From: Sphingomonas oryzagri
Lineage (GTDB): Bacteria > Pseudomonadota > Alphaproteobacteria > Sphingomonadales > Sphingomonadaceae
NCBI RefSeq assembly: GCF_029906645.1
Contig: NZ_JARYGZ010000005.1
Span: 62,001-126,000 of the forward strand
Length of the DNA stretch: 64,000 nucleotides
Direction of reading: 5' to 3'
Positions within the stretch are counted from its first letter, which is position 1. Each line of letters begins with the position of its first letter. Both the position numbers and the translations under genes were made by a program. Below are positions 1-9,044 of the stretch, piece by piece. The notes under the pieces were generated by a model. The model was not told where the DNA came from. It searched no databases and was given only the letters and a program-made list of their open reading frames with translations.

Positions 1-1
1 G

Positions 2-532
2 GATATTCCGGGCGATCCGATCAGCTTGCACGTCCACGGATCGCGCGAGGCAATCGCCTGCGCGTTCCGGCGCGCCGGCTGGTCGCTGGCCGATCCGGTG
101 AACCTGCCTTCCGCGCTGCGGATCGGCGCGAGCGTGGTGCTGGGGCATCCCTATCCGCAGGCGCCGGTCAGCCCGCTCTACGTGCAGGACGAGAAGCAGG
201 CGATGGCCTTCGAAAAGGAGGAGGGGAAGAGCGCGGACCAGCGTCACCATGTCCGCTTCTGGCAGATCGGCAATGACGACTGGTACGGCGCGGCCTCGTT
301 CGACAAGGGCGTCGGCCTCAGCCTCTTCACCCTGCAGGTGACCCATCATATCGGCGCCAATGTCGATGCCGAGCGGGATACGGCGGGCCAGTTGCTGGTC
401 GCGGGCGGTGGGAGGCTGACCGGCATCGAGAACAACCGGATCACGCCGGGCATGCACCGCAATGGCGGCGGCGACCCCTATCGCACCGACGGCCGGATCG
501 CGGTGTTCGCGCTTCCGACCGGCGGCTGCTGA
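2..532 (+). CDS. LssY C-terminal domain protein (5' end outside window)
   Basis: The reading frame is open from the first bases of the window, so this is the C-terminal part of a larger protein; a TTG at 26 is only an internal codon. The visible sequence matches my memory of the LssY C-terminal domain: a GSREAI helix, a SLRIG/VLGHPYPQAPVSPLY stretch, KRHHVRFW-like RHHVRFWQIG, THHIG and DAERD motifs. This domain is typically attached to membrane phosphatase (PAP2-like) or DedA-like proteins; its biochemical role is not known to me. The last residues GGC end at TGA, 6 bases before the stop of the convergent hydrolase gene. Family call is fairly secure, full architecture cannot be seen. Confidence 0.75.
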   Translation, partial: DIPGDPISLHVHGSREAIACAFRRAGWSLADPVNLPSALRIGASVVLGHPYPQAPVSPLYVQDEKQAMAFEKEEGKSADQRHHVRFWQIGNDDWYGAASFDKGVGLSLFTLQVTHHIGANVDAERDTAGQLLVAGGGRLTGIENNRITPGMHRNGGGDPYRTDGRIAVFALPTGGC

Positions 533-538
533 GCGGAC

Positions 539-1432
539 TTATTTGAGGAAGGCCTCCACCGCCGCCTGGAACGCGGCCGGCTGGTCGATCATGATGAAGT
601 GGAAGCTGCCGTCGATGCGCTGCACCTTCGCCTGCTTCAGCGGCGCATAGGCGGAGGTGTAGAGCTGGTCGAACATCGCCTGCGGTGCACCGGTCGCGGC
701 GTCCCACGGGTAGAGCATCGTCAGCGGTTGGGTGATCTGCGCCAGATCGGGGCGCAGATCGGTGGTGAAGTCGTCGTACATCGCCTGCGCCACGACCCGA
801 TGGTCGGACGCCGCGGCTGCGGCGATGGCGGCCTGCGCGGCGGGGCCGTCGGATTTGACCAGACGCTTCATCACCATCGGCTCGAAGCCGGCATAGGCTT
901 CCTGCGTGCTGCCGAGCAGCCGGGCGCGCATCGCGGCCGCCTGCGGCTCCACCTGCGCGACAGTCGCCTGCGGACCTTCCTTCTCCCCGAAGAAGGGGAG
1001 CGAGTCGACGATCATCAGCCGGCCGACATCGGCGGGGTGATCGATCGCCAGCTTCATCGCCATCAGCCCGCCCATCGAATGACCGATCACGGCGGGCGCC
1101 TTGAGGTGGCTCGCGGCGATGTAGGCGTGGATCGCCTCGATCACCGGCATCATCACCGGGCCACTGGCATTGGCGCCGGCGGGTGTGCCGGCGAAACCCG
1201 CCACCTGCACGACATGCACGCGATAATGCGGCGAGAGCGCGGCGACGGTCGCATCCCAGACATGGGCGGAAGAGGCGAGGCCGGGGATCAGGATCACGTC
1301 CGGCCCCTCGCCCGCGACGGTGACCGCGATGCGATCGGCGGCGGGGGCTTCGGCATGAGACGGAGCCGGATGGCTGAGCAGATACGGCACCATGGCGAGC
1401 GCGGCGAGGCGGGCGACGAACGGGAAGGACAT
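539..1432 (-). CDS. exported alpha/beta-fold hydrolase
   Basis: A 297-residue alpha/beta hydrolase. The N-terminus MSFPFVARLAALAMVPYLLS..HA is a signal peptide, so the enzyme should act in the periplasm. The oxyanion region LIPGLASSAHVWD, the nucleophile elbow GHSMGG and the late catalytic His in GSFHFI are visible, which fits the esterase/peroxidase-like hydrolase superfamily; the substrate cannot be told. I chose the ATG at 1432 because AAGGAG lies 9 bases upstream and the signal peptide starts there; the frame continues upstream without a better start. It is downstream of, and on the same strand as, the XRE regulator, with 34 bases between them, so it may be cotranscribed with the regulator pair. 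Confidence 0.85.
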   Translation of the reverse strand: MSFPFVARLAALAMVPYLLSHPAPSHAEAPAADRIAVTVAGEGPDVILIPGLASSAHVWDATVAALSPHYRVHVVQVAGFAGTPAGANASGPVMMPVIEAIHAYIAASHLKAPAVIGHSMGGLMAMKLAIDHPADVGRLMIVDSLPFFGEKEGPQATVAQVEPQAAAMRARLLGSTQEAYAGFEPMVMKRLVKSDGPAAQAAIAAAAASDHRVVAQAMYDDFTTDLRPDLAQITQPLTMLYPWDAATGAPQAMFDQLYTSAYAPLKQAKVQRIDGSFHFIMIDQPAAFQAAVEAFLK

Positions 1433-1466
1433 CACTGTTCTCCTTTTGGAAGGAATTGCGGTGGGG

Positions 1467-1658
1467 TCAGTCGGCGGAGAAGATCGCCTCGATCGGCAAC
1501 GCGAACAGGGCCGCGATCTTGAAGGCGAGGGGGAGCGAGGGATCGTATTTTCCGGTCTCGATCGCGTTGACGCTCTGGCGCGAAACCTCCAGCCGCTCGG
1601 CAAGATCGGCCTGGCTCCAGTTGCGTTCGGCGCGCAGCACCTTGAGGCGATTGTTCAC
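1467..1658 (-). CDS. XRE-family transcriptional regulator (short HTH protein)
   Basis: A 63-residue protein that is essentially one Cro/C1-type helix-turn-helix (VLRAERNWSQADLAERLEVSRQSVNAIETGKYDPSLPLAFKIA), the type usually found beside a small membrane protein. The GTG start at 1658 overlaps the stop of the upstream membrane-protein gene as GTGA, which implies translational coupling and decides the start. The family commonly represses its own operon; a palindrome overlapping the predicted -10 box at 2086-2100 is a credible operator. Target genes beyond its own operon are unknown. Confidence 0.88.
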   Translation of the reverse strand: MNNRLKVLRAERNWSQADLAERLEVSRQSVNAIETGKYDPSLPLAFKIAALFALPIEAIFSAD

Positions 1659-2059
1659 GACCAGTTCCCCTCGGTGACGCGGTTGACGCAGCGGCCGAGG
1701 CCGAGGCCGGCGAACCACAAGACCGATGCCCAATAGGCCGGGATGTGGCCAACCATGTCGAAGCTCTCGAGAAAGCCCCAGACGGTGATGATCGCGAGCA
1801 TGAAGCCGCTGGCATAGAGCGTCTGGCGGATCAGCAGCATGCGCTGATACTCGTCCGTCTCCTCGACGATATAGCCGCCGATCGCGGCGAAGATCGCGAC
1901 GATCGGCAGCGCCGGCAGGATCGCGACGACCCAAGCGAGCGGGCCGGTCACCATGTGGTGCTTGAACAGCCAGACGGCGGGCAGGAGCAAGGCTGCATAG
2001 AGCAGGCTCAGCCCGATCACACGCTTGTTATAGCGCTTCTGTGCGGGGTTGAAGGCCAT
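1655..2059 (-). CDS. small inner-membrane protein paired with XRE regulator
   Basis: A 134-residue protein with about four hydrophobic segments (VIGLSLLYAALLLPAVWLF, AWVVAILPALPIVAIFAAIGG, TLYASGFMLAIITVWGFL, YWASVLWFAGLGLG) and a charged EETDEYQRML stretch between them. No enzymatic motif is visible. The ATG at 2059 has GGAGA 8 bases upstream; an in-frame ATG at 2074 has no ribosome binding site. It is the first gene of a two- or three-gene operon with the XRE regulator (4-base overlap) and possibly the hydrolase at 539. Such membrane-protein/XRE pairs are common in proteobacteria, with unknown function. Confidence 0.8.
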   Translation of the reverse strand: MAFNPAQKRYNKRVIGLSLLYAALLLPAVWLFKHHMVTGPLAWVVAILPALPIVAIFAAIGGYIVEETDEYQRMLLIRQTLYASGFMLAIITVWGFLESFDMVGHIPAYWASVLWFAGLGLGRCVNRVTEGNWS

Positions 2060-2085
2060 GGGTAAAGTCTCCATGTCTTAGTGAC

Positions 2086-2120
2086 AAGTAAACTTTACTT
2101 TTGAGTCGATGAAATGTCAA
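2086..2120 (-). promoter_or_regulatory. sigma-70-type promoter with overlapping operator palindrome
   Basis: On the minus strand a perfect -35 TTGACA (2115-2120) is followed after exactly 17 bases by TAAAGT (2092-2097, 4/6 match to the -10 consensus). The -10 lies inside the palindrome AAGTAAACTTTACTT (2086-2100, 7-base arms around one base). A repressor bound here would block the promoter; the XRE protein encoded in this operon is the obvious candidate. Confidence 0.6.
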
Positions 2121-2202
2121 GTTTGCTTTGCAAATGGTCGCGCATGCACGACATGGAGCGAGTGCCGTTGAACGTCGCCTCGGCGATACCTAGCTCCGCT
2201 TC

Positions 2203-3282
2203 ATGGTGATCTGGATCGTGCGCATCGGCGTCGGCTTGCTCGTACTGGTGCTGCTCGCACTGCTGGCGCTGTGGATCGCGCCGCGCTTCCTCGACCGCAT
2301 CTATTATCGCGGGCCGGTTTCCGATCATTTCGACGGCGAGCGATTCTTCAACCCCGGCGATCCGCCACCCGCCGAACGGCGCGGCTTCTCCTTCTTCCGC
2401 TTCCTCCGCTTCGCCTTCGGGCTGGACCGCGCGCCGTGGCCCAAGAACGTGCCCGTGGAGCGGACGGCGCCGCCGGCGCGTGTTGAGGGGCAGGCCATGC
2501 GGGCGACGTGGATCGGCCACGCCACCGTGCTGGTGCAGACGCAGGGCCTCAACATCCTGACCGATCCGGTCTGGTCGGACCGCGCCTCGCCCTTCGGCTT
2601 CATGGGACCGAAGCGGGTGGCTGAGCCGGGCGTCGCGTTCGGCGACCTGCCGAAGATCGATCTCGTCCTGCTGAGCCACAATCATTACGATCATCTCGAT
2701 CTTGCTACCCTGGAACGCCTTTGGATGCGCGACCGTCCGCTGATCGTGACCCCGCTTGGCAACGACACCATTCTCCGCACGCGCGGGATCGAGGCGGTCA
2801 CCGGGGACTGGGGCGACCGCGTGGCCGTGCGCCCCGGCATCGACGTAATCGTCGAGCGCGTTCATCACTGGGGTTCGCGCTGGGGGGCGGACCGCAACCG
2901 GGCGCTGTGGGGCGGCCTTACCGTCACCCTGCCGGGCGGCAACCTGTTCTTCGCGGGCGACACGGGCTGGGGCGACGGCAGCTGGACGCGGGGCGTCGCC
3001 GCGAACGGGCCGCACCGGCTCGCTTTGGTCCCGATCGGCGCCTATCTGCCGCGTGAGCTGATGCAGGGGAGCCATGTCGGCCCGGACGAGGCTGTTGCAA
3101 TCTTCCGCGCGATCGATCCCGCCCACGCGATCGGCATCCATTGGGGCACCTTCCAGCTTTCGGAAGAAGGCTATGCGGCGCCCGTCGATATGCTGGCAGC
3201 CGAGGTTGCTATCGCTGGGATTGATCCCGGCCGTTTCCGCGCGATCTCGCCAGGCGGGGTGTGGGACGTGCCGACGCTCTGA
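2203..3282 (+). CDS. MBL-fold metal-dependent hydrolase, NAPE-PLD-like
   Basis: A 359-residue protein with one N-terminal membrane anchor (IGVGLLVLVLLALLALWIA) followed by a metallo-beta-lactamase fold. The metal-binding HNHYDHLD motif (H159, H161, D163, H164), an upstream WIGHATVLVQ strand, FAGDTGWG and the final GIHWGTF His are all present. The RGFSFFRFLRF..APWP lead-in and overall order are those of the NAPE-phospholipase D/ElaC-like lipid hydrolase branch, so a membrane-lipid phosphodiesterase is likely but the substrate is inferred. The start has no clear Shine-Dalgarno sequence. Monocistronic; 232 bases without a recognisable gene follow. Confidence 0.82.
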   Translation: MVIWIVRIGVGLLVLVLLALLALWIAPRFLDRIYYRGPVSDHFDGERFFNPGDPPPAERRGFSFFRFLRFAFGLDRAPWPKNVPVERTAPPARVEGQAMRATWIGHATVLVQTQGLNILTDPVWSDRASPFGFMGPKRVAEPGVAFGDLPKIDLVLLSHNHYDHLDLATLERLWMRDRPLIVTPLGNDTILRTRGIEAVTGDWGDRVAVRPGIDVIVERVHHWGSRWGADRNRALWGGLTVTLPGGNLFFAGDTGWGDGSWTRGVAANGPHRLALVPIGAYLPRELMQGSHVGPDEAVAIFRAIDPAHAIGIHWGTFQLSEEGYAAPVDMLAAEVAIAGIDPGRFRAISPGGVWDVPTL

Positions 3283-3514
3283 CCCGTGGTTGGCGTCACA
3301 AAGGCCAGCAGATTCCATGCCATGGCCGCATCGTCGCCCCATTTCGTTCAGGTGGGTGACAGAAACCGTGCCCCTGCAGCCACACTCCGCGTCTTCGGGC
3401 GGTGATGTCCGTTTGTTCATGGGAACGAAGGCCGGCCTCGGGGCATCTAACCCCCGCAACGCCCCCGGCGACGCATTGTACGAGTAGCTTTTTAGCTTTG
3501 CGGAGTACCTGTTT

Positions 3515-4207
3515 ATGAAGACGATCCTGCTCGCGACGAGCGCCCTTCTTGTCGCGGCCGCCGCGCCCGCCATCGCGCAGGACGCCGCCCCGGCCGACAC
3601 CACCCCCGCGACGACGGCAGCCCCGTCCGACGGCGCGACCTTCACCGGTCCCCGCGCGGAAATCTTCGGCGGCTGGGATCGGGTCGGCGCCCGCCAGCGC
3701 TACGATGACGGCACCACGCGCGTTACCGACCGTAGCCACAAGACCGGTTGGACCGGCGGCGGCCTGCTCGGTTACGACATGCCGATCGGCGACAAGCTGA
3801 CCGCTGGCGTGTTCGGTAGCTATGCCATTTCCACCGCGAAGACCTGCGCCGACGACGGGGCGAGCATCGCCTGCCTCAAGTCCGGTCGGCAGATCGAGGG
3901 CGGTGCGCGCATCGGCTACAAGCTGGGCGGCAAGGCGCTGGTCTATGCCAAGGGCGCTTACGTGAACGGCCAGATCCGCGAGACCGCGGCTGACGACGCC
4001 GGTGATTACTTCCGTGGCCACGCCAATCGTGACGGCTGGCGCGCCGGTGCCGGCGTCGAATATGCGGTGACCAACCACGCCTACGTGAAAGCGGAGTATG
4101 ACTATACCCGCTTCAAGAGCTTCGATGCGGACGAGCTTGGTCTGACCAACACCAGCCTGCGCTACGATCGCAACCAGGTGCTGGCCGGCTTCGGCGTGCA
4201 CTTCTGA
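3515..4207 (+). CDS. outer-membrane beta-barrel protein (porin-like/OmpA-type barrel)
   Basis: A 230-residue protein with a clear signal peptide (MKTILLATSALLVAAAAPAIAQ, cleavage after AQA-type site) and a low-complexity Thr/Pro/Ala stretch before the barrel. Alternating amphipathic strands (AEIFGGWDRVGARQRY, GGLLGYDMPIGDKLTAGVFGSY, GGARIGYKLGGKALVYAKGAYVNG, AEYDYTRFKSF) and the terminal VLAGFGVHF with a C-terminal phenylalanine are the marks of an outer-membrane barrel recognised by BAM. The family resembles small opacity-type porins of alphaproteobacteria. It has its own intrinsic terminator immediately downstream and a GGAG ribosome binding site, so it is monocistronic. Ligand or pore function is not deducible. 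Confidence 0.85.
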   Translation: MKTILLATSALLVAAAAPAIAQDAAPADTTPATTAAPSDGATFTGPRAEIFGGWDRVGARQRYDDGTTRVTDRSHKTGWTGGGLLGYDMPIGDKLTAGVFGSYAISTAKTCADDGASIACLKSGRQIEGGARIGYKLGGKALVYAKGAYVNGQIRETAADDAGDYFRGHANRDGWRAGAGVEYAVTNHAYVKAEYDYTRFKSFDADELGLTNTSLRYDRNQVLAGFGVHF

Positions 4208-4247
4208 CGCGCTGAACCTCCGGCCGGACTGGTCGCTGGCCGGAACG

Positions 4248-4280
4248 CGCCCCGTCGGTGAAAGCCGGCGGGGCGTTTTT
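4248..4280 (+). terminator. intrinsic terminator of the outer-membrane protein gene
   Basis: An 11-base stem (CGCCCCGTCGG at 4248-4258 with CCGGCGGGGCG at 4265-4275, one G-U pair), a 6-base loop and five T residues at 4276-4280. It lies 41 bases after the stop codon at 4207. Confidence 0.85.
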
Positions 4281-4286
4281 ATGTGC

Positions 4287-4748
4287 CTAGAAAGCTGTGC
4301 AGATTCCGATACGTCGGCCGCTGTCGCGACCCCGGAAGGCAAGGGCGAGCTTGCCCGTCTGCCCGGTGCCCTGGAAGGTGAAGTCGTAGCCGGTGGCGGT
4401 ATAGGTGCCGCTGCCCTCGACGTGCATGGTCTGGCCGTGGCCGTCCGAACAGTCTCCCGCAGCGTCGATCCGGCCGTCCGCCATGGTGAAGCGGGCGAAG
4501 CGGCAGCTTTGTTCGGCGCCGGCGAGGAATATGCCCTGCGGGTTGCGCAGATCGCTGGCTGTCAGGCAGGCGTCGCGCGGCTCCGGATTGGGCAGCGCCT
4601 TCGCCATGCGCTGGGCGAGTTCCTCCGATCCGTTCACGCTGTCGAGCGCAAACACCACCGTCTCGCGCCAGGCACCCGGCATCAGCGGCGTGGTCGGCGC
4701 CGCGGCAAGGAGGAGCGGCAGGGCGGCGAGGAGGCGGGGGATACGCAT
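4287..4748 (-). CDS. exported DUF3617-like protein
   Basis: A 153-residue exported protein: signal peptide MRIPRLLAALPLLLAAAPTTP, then PGAWRETVVF, CLTASDLRNPQG, CRFARFTMADGRIDAAGDC and a final GICTAF. The pattern GxW..T, a conserved Cys followed by a 'MADGRID(A)' segment and a terminal Cys matches the DUF3617 family of small periplasmic proteins, whose function I do not know. The next gene on the same strand (4939-5508) has the same domain plan, so the two are probably paralogues. I chose the ATG at 4748 because the signal peptide begins there; the frame remains open upstream. Confidence 0.72.
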   Translation of the reverse strand: MRIPRLLAALPLLLAAAPTTPLMPGAWRETVVFALDSVNGSEELAQRMAKALPNPEPRDACLTASDLRNPQGIFLAGAEQSCRFARFTMADGRIDAAGDCSDGHGQTMHVEGSGTYTATGYDFTFQGTGQTGKLALAFRGRDSGRRIGICTAF

Positions 4749-4938
4749 CGGGCAGCGATAGCGGCTTGCGGCCCGCTTGTCGAAATCACCTGCCCCCGAT
4801 CCTCCCCCGGCAGGAGGAGTTGGCATCCGCAGAGCGTCGGAGGGGGCGGGCGGCAATGTCCTTTCTGGAGTGTCTCCGCCCCCCCCCCCCTTTCGTCACG
4901 CTTCGCGTGCCATTCCCTTTGCCGGAGGGGGGTGTGCC
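4749..4938. repeat. intergenic GC-rich repeat remnant with a 12-C homopolymer
   Basis: No gene is supported here. The stretch holds a short hairpin (ATCCTCC/GGAGGAG around 4799-4818), an uninterrupted run of 12 C residues at 4879-4890 and a TCACGCTTCGCGTGCCA hairpin-like segment. It resembles a decayed member of the palindromic element type seen complete at 53808-53952, but the match is loose. Confidence 0.4.
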
Positions 4939-5508
4939 TCAGCCCGCCGCGTTGCTCACCGCTGCCGGCGCCGCGCCTGCCGCACATTCGCCGACGCGCT
5001 TGGCGCTCATCCTGGTGTGCGAACTACTCGTCATCCCGCCGGGCAGGCCGGTAACGGTGCTGTTGCTGTCCGAACTGATCTCGGTGGGGGAGAAGGTGCC
5101 GGTGTTGGTGGCCTCGATCTTCATGCCGCTCGGCATCGCGCAGTGCATCTTCGCGTCGATCTTGCCGTCGGCCATCGAGAAGCTGTCGTAGGTGCAGTTC
5201 TTCTTCAGCCCGTCCATGCCGCCCGAGAACATGCCTTCGGGCCGGTTGACCTGTTCCGGCGTGATGCAGGTCTTCATCGTTTGCGGCGGGAGCCTGGGCG
5301 GGGTGGGCATGTTGGCGGGGCCGCCGGTGATCTTCTGATCGACCATCTCGACCGTCACCTCCCATTCGCCGGGCTGGATCTTCGCCTTCTGGGTCTTGGC
5401 GACATCCTCCAGCGACGCGTTCTTCATCGAGACACTGTCGCTGCCTGGCTTGTTGCAGGCGGCGAGCGCCAGCAGCGCGACGATGGTGATCGGTGCAATG
5501 GATCGCAT
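4939..5508 (-). CDS. DUF3617-like lipoprotein
   Basis: A 189-residue protein with a lipoprotein signal (MRSIAPITIVALLALAAC; lipobox LAAC, acylated Cys at residue 18). The mature part has QPGEWEVTVEM, a Pro-rich PTPPRLPPQTMKTCITPEQ, CTYDSFSMADGKIDAKMHC and a C-terminal VGECAAG, the DUF3617 plan shared with the gene at 4287-4748. Likely an outer-membrane-attached periplasmic protein of unknown function. It is separated from its paralogue by 190 bases of repeat-like sequence and lies divergent to uvrB. Confidence 0.78.
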   Translation of the reverse strand: MRSIAPITIVALLALAACNKPGSDSVSMKNASLEDVAKTQKAKIQPGEWEVTVEMVDQKITGGPANMPTPPRLPPQTMKTCITPEQVNRPEGMFSGGMDGLKKNCTYDSFSMADGKIDAKMHCAMPSGMKIEATNTGTFSPTEISSDSNSTVTGLPGGMTSSSHTRMSAKRVGECAAGAAPAAVSNAAG

Positions 5509-5599
5509 GAAACCCTCTCCCTCTGGTCCCCGAACGATCCAGCATAGACAGCCGGGGCGATGCCGCCACCTTCGTTTCGATGAGCCGAGCGATTGCGGC

Positions 5600-5614
5600 G
5601 TTCGCCTTTCGTCC
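5600..5614 (+). promoter_or_regulatory. degenerate LexA (SOS) box upstream of uvrB
   Basis: GTTCGCCTTTCGTCC fits the alphaproteobacterial LexA consensus GTTC-N7-GTTC with a single mismatch and lies 13 bases before the chosen uvrB start. Known regulation of uvrB by LexA in relatives supports it, but one mismatch in a short motif is weak evidence. Confidence 0.35.
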
Positions 5615-5627
5615 CCATATTTGCATC

Positions 5628-7817
<2,190 letters not shown>

Positions 7818-7837
7818 CGATCTCAATCCGTCTCAAT

Positions 7838-7927
7838 CCGTTCGGGCTGAGTTTGTCGAAGCTCTGTCCTTCCGGCGGGGCATCGTAAGAAAGAAGGACA
7901 GAGCTTCGACAGGCTCAGTGCGAACGG
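7838..7927. repeat. sphingomonad-type palindromic repeat (CTGAGCCTGTCGAAG family), intergenic copy
   Basis: A 90-base inverted repeat with 35-base arms differing at four positions; the right arm reads, inverted, CCGTTCGCACTGAGCCTGTC followed by GAAGCTCTGTCCTTC. A direct 10-base duplication (TCTCAATCCG at 7821-7830 and 7831-7840) lies at its left edge. The same core appears at 18980-19060 inside uvrA, so this is a dispersed element. Here it sits in the gap between uvrB and a lipoprotein gene and could fold into a stem-loop in the uvrB transcript. Confidence 0.85.
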
Positions 7928-7985
7928 GGACGGGTTGAGGTGCGGCCGCTTGCTCCCGCTGCAATCCCCCGCCATGGATGGGATC

Positions 7986-8540
7986 ATGACACTGCGGACG
8001 CTCCACCCGGCCCGGCAGGGCGCGATCACCCTCCTGATGGTGGCGCTCGCCTCCTGCGTCGCGCCCCAGGAGAAGCCGGCGCCCGCGCCACGCCCGGCTC
8101 CGCCGCCGCCGGCCGCGCTCCCCGCCGCAGCGCCGCAGCAGGATTGGCGCGACATCCCGCTCACGCCCGGCGACTGGACGTGGCGCGGCACCGCCGGGCA
8201 AAGCTCGATCGCGCAATATGGTGTGGCCGGCCAGGCCGCCGTGTTCGCGGTGCGCTGCGACCTCGCCAGCCGCAATATCGTGTTCTCGCGCGGCGGCCTC
8301 GCAGCGACACAGGTGGCGGCGATGAACTTCACCACCTCCTATGGCAGCTTCGCTTTCACCGGCTCCAATGGCGGCGGCCAACCCCCGGCGATCGTCGCGC
8401 AGGCGAGCGCGCGCGATCCGCACATGGACCAGATCGCCTTCAGCCGCGGACGGTTCCTCGTCGATGTCGCGGGTCAGCCGCAGCTCGTTCTGCCGTCCTG
8501 GCCGGAGGTAGCGCGTGTGATCGAGGATTGCCGCTCCTGA
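7986..8540 (+). CDS. putative lipoprotein of unknown function
   Basis: A 184-residue protein with an N-terminal lipoprotein signal (ITLLMVALASC, lipobox LASC) followed by a Pro/Ala-rich linker (EKPAPAPRPAPPPPAALPAAAP) and a compact C-terminal domain starting at QDWRDIPLTPGDWTW. The domain has two Cys (CDLASRNIVFSRGG and the terminal IEDCRS) and alternating short strands, as in small sphingomonad periplasmic proteins annotated as hypothetical. I do not recognise the family. The ATG at 7986 has a weak GGATGGG before it; ATG 7974 in the same frame is an alternative. Confidence 0.7.
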   Translation: MTLRTLHPARQGAITLLMVALASCVAPQEKPAPAPRPAPPPPAALPAAAPQQDWRDIPLTPGDWTWRGTAGQSSIAQYGVAGQAAVFAVRCDLASRNIVFSRGGLAATQVAAMNFTTSYGSFAFTGSNGGGQPPAIVAQASARDPHMDQIAFSRGRFLVDVAGQPQLVLPSWPEVARVIEDCRS

Positions 8541-8618
8541 TCCCGGCCCGAACGGTTGGGGTTGGTGCATGGCACATCATTCGCCACCATGCGTTCTCCC
8601 TCGGCAAGGAGAACAACC

Positions 8619-8759
8619 ATGGTTCGCAAGCTGGAAGACGGCGGATTCATCGCCGATCGCGATCGCGAGGTGGCGCCGACCAACCGCATCCGCCCCGCCG
8701 ATCCCAAGGGTGACGAGCGTCACGAGCTCAACAAGAAGGCGCTGTTCCGAAAGATGTGA
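8619..8759 (+). CDS. small conserved hypothetical protein (46 aa)
   Basis: A very hydrophilic 46-residue protein (MVRKLEDGGFIADRDREVAP start, LNKKALFRKM end) preceded by a perfect AAGGAG 8 bases before the ATG. The composition, with 17 Asp/Glu/Lys/Arg residues in the first 40, suggests a soluble, perhaps disordered, protein. The strong ribosome binding site and clear codon pattern make it likely real although short; I do not recognise a family. Its start at 8619 was preferred over an upstream in-frame ATG at 8556 that lacks a binding site. Confidence 0.65.
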   Translation: MVRKLEDGGFIADRDREVAPTNRIRPADPKGDERHELNKKALFRKM

Positions 8760-8877
8760 TCGCCAGGCGCCAGTTTTCCACAAGACTTATGTCGGACAGG
8801 CGCAAACGGGGGTTGCATCGCGGATTCGATTGAATCAGACTGCCCACACCATCAACATGGCGAAAGGAGGTGATCCG

Positions 8878-8934
8878 ATGTCTCATGGTTCAGCAGAGAG
8901 GTCGGTTCTGTCCGTTCGGGAGATGCTCCGCTAA
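8878..8934 (+). CDS. 18-codon mini-ORF with a 14-base perfect anti-16S Shine-Dalgarno; possible small RNA
   Basis: The ATG at 8878 opens MSHGSAERSVLSVREMLR and is preceded at 8863-8876 by AAAGGAGGTGATCC, which is complementary to the known 3' end of 16S rRNA over all 14 bases, with the AGGAGG core 7 bases from the ATG. An in-frame ATG at 8857 would add MAKGGDP. After the stop come a GGCCGGA/TCCGGCC hairpin (8968-8984) and a strong terminator (8998-9038), and no gene follows on this strand. The unit may encode a micropeptide or be a small RNA that pairs with the ribosomal 3' end. A palindrome GATTC-N4-GAATC lies upstream at 8823-8836. Confidence 0.45.
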   Translation: MSHGSAERSVLSVREMLR

Positions 8935-8997
8935 GCCTTCGGGCCTGTTAGCGGGGCTGGTCTCCCGGGCCGGACCCTCCGGCCGCTGACCATGCGA

Positions 8998-9038
8998 GAC
9001 CACCGGGGCAAGCTCCGCCCCGGTGGTCTTTCTCTTTT
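8998..9038 (+). terminator. strong intrinsic terminator after the mini-ORF
   Basis: A perfect 12-base stem (GACCACCGGGGC at 8998-9009 with its complement at 9017-9028), 7-base loop and a TTTCTCTTTT tail. The stretch TGGTCTC at 8958-8964 could instead pair with GAGACCA at 8996-9002, which overlaps the terminator stem. Confidence 0.85.
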
Positions 9039-9044
9039 CGGGCA

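Noticed and set aside
7838-7927. CRISPR-type repeat pair with the element at 18980-19060
   Set aside because: Only two copies 11 kb apart, each a long self-complementary hairpin; there is no regular spacer arrangement and no cas gene.
8934-9038. Transcription attenuator controlling a downstream gene
   Set aside because: Alternative pairings (TGGTCTC with GAGACCA) do exist, but the next gene on the plus strand is over 3.5 kb away and the adjacent gene is convergent.
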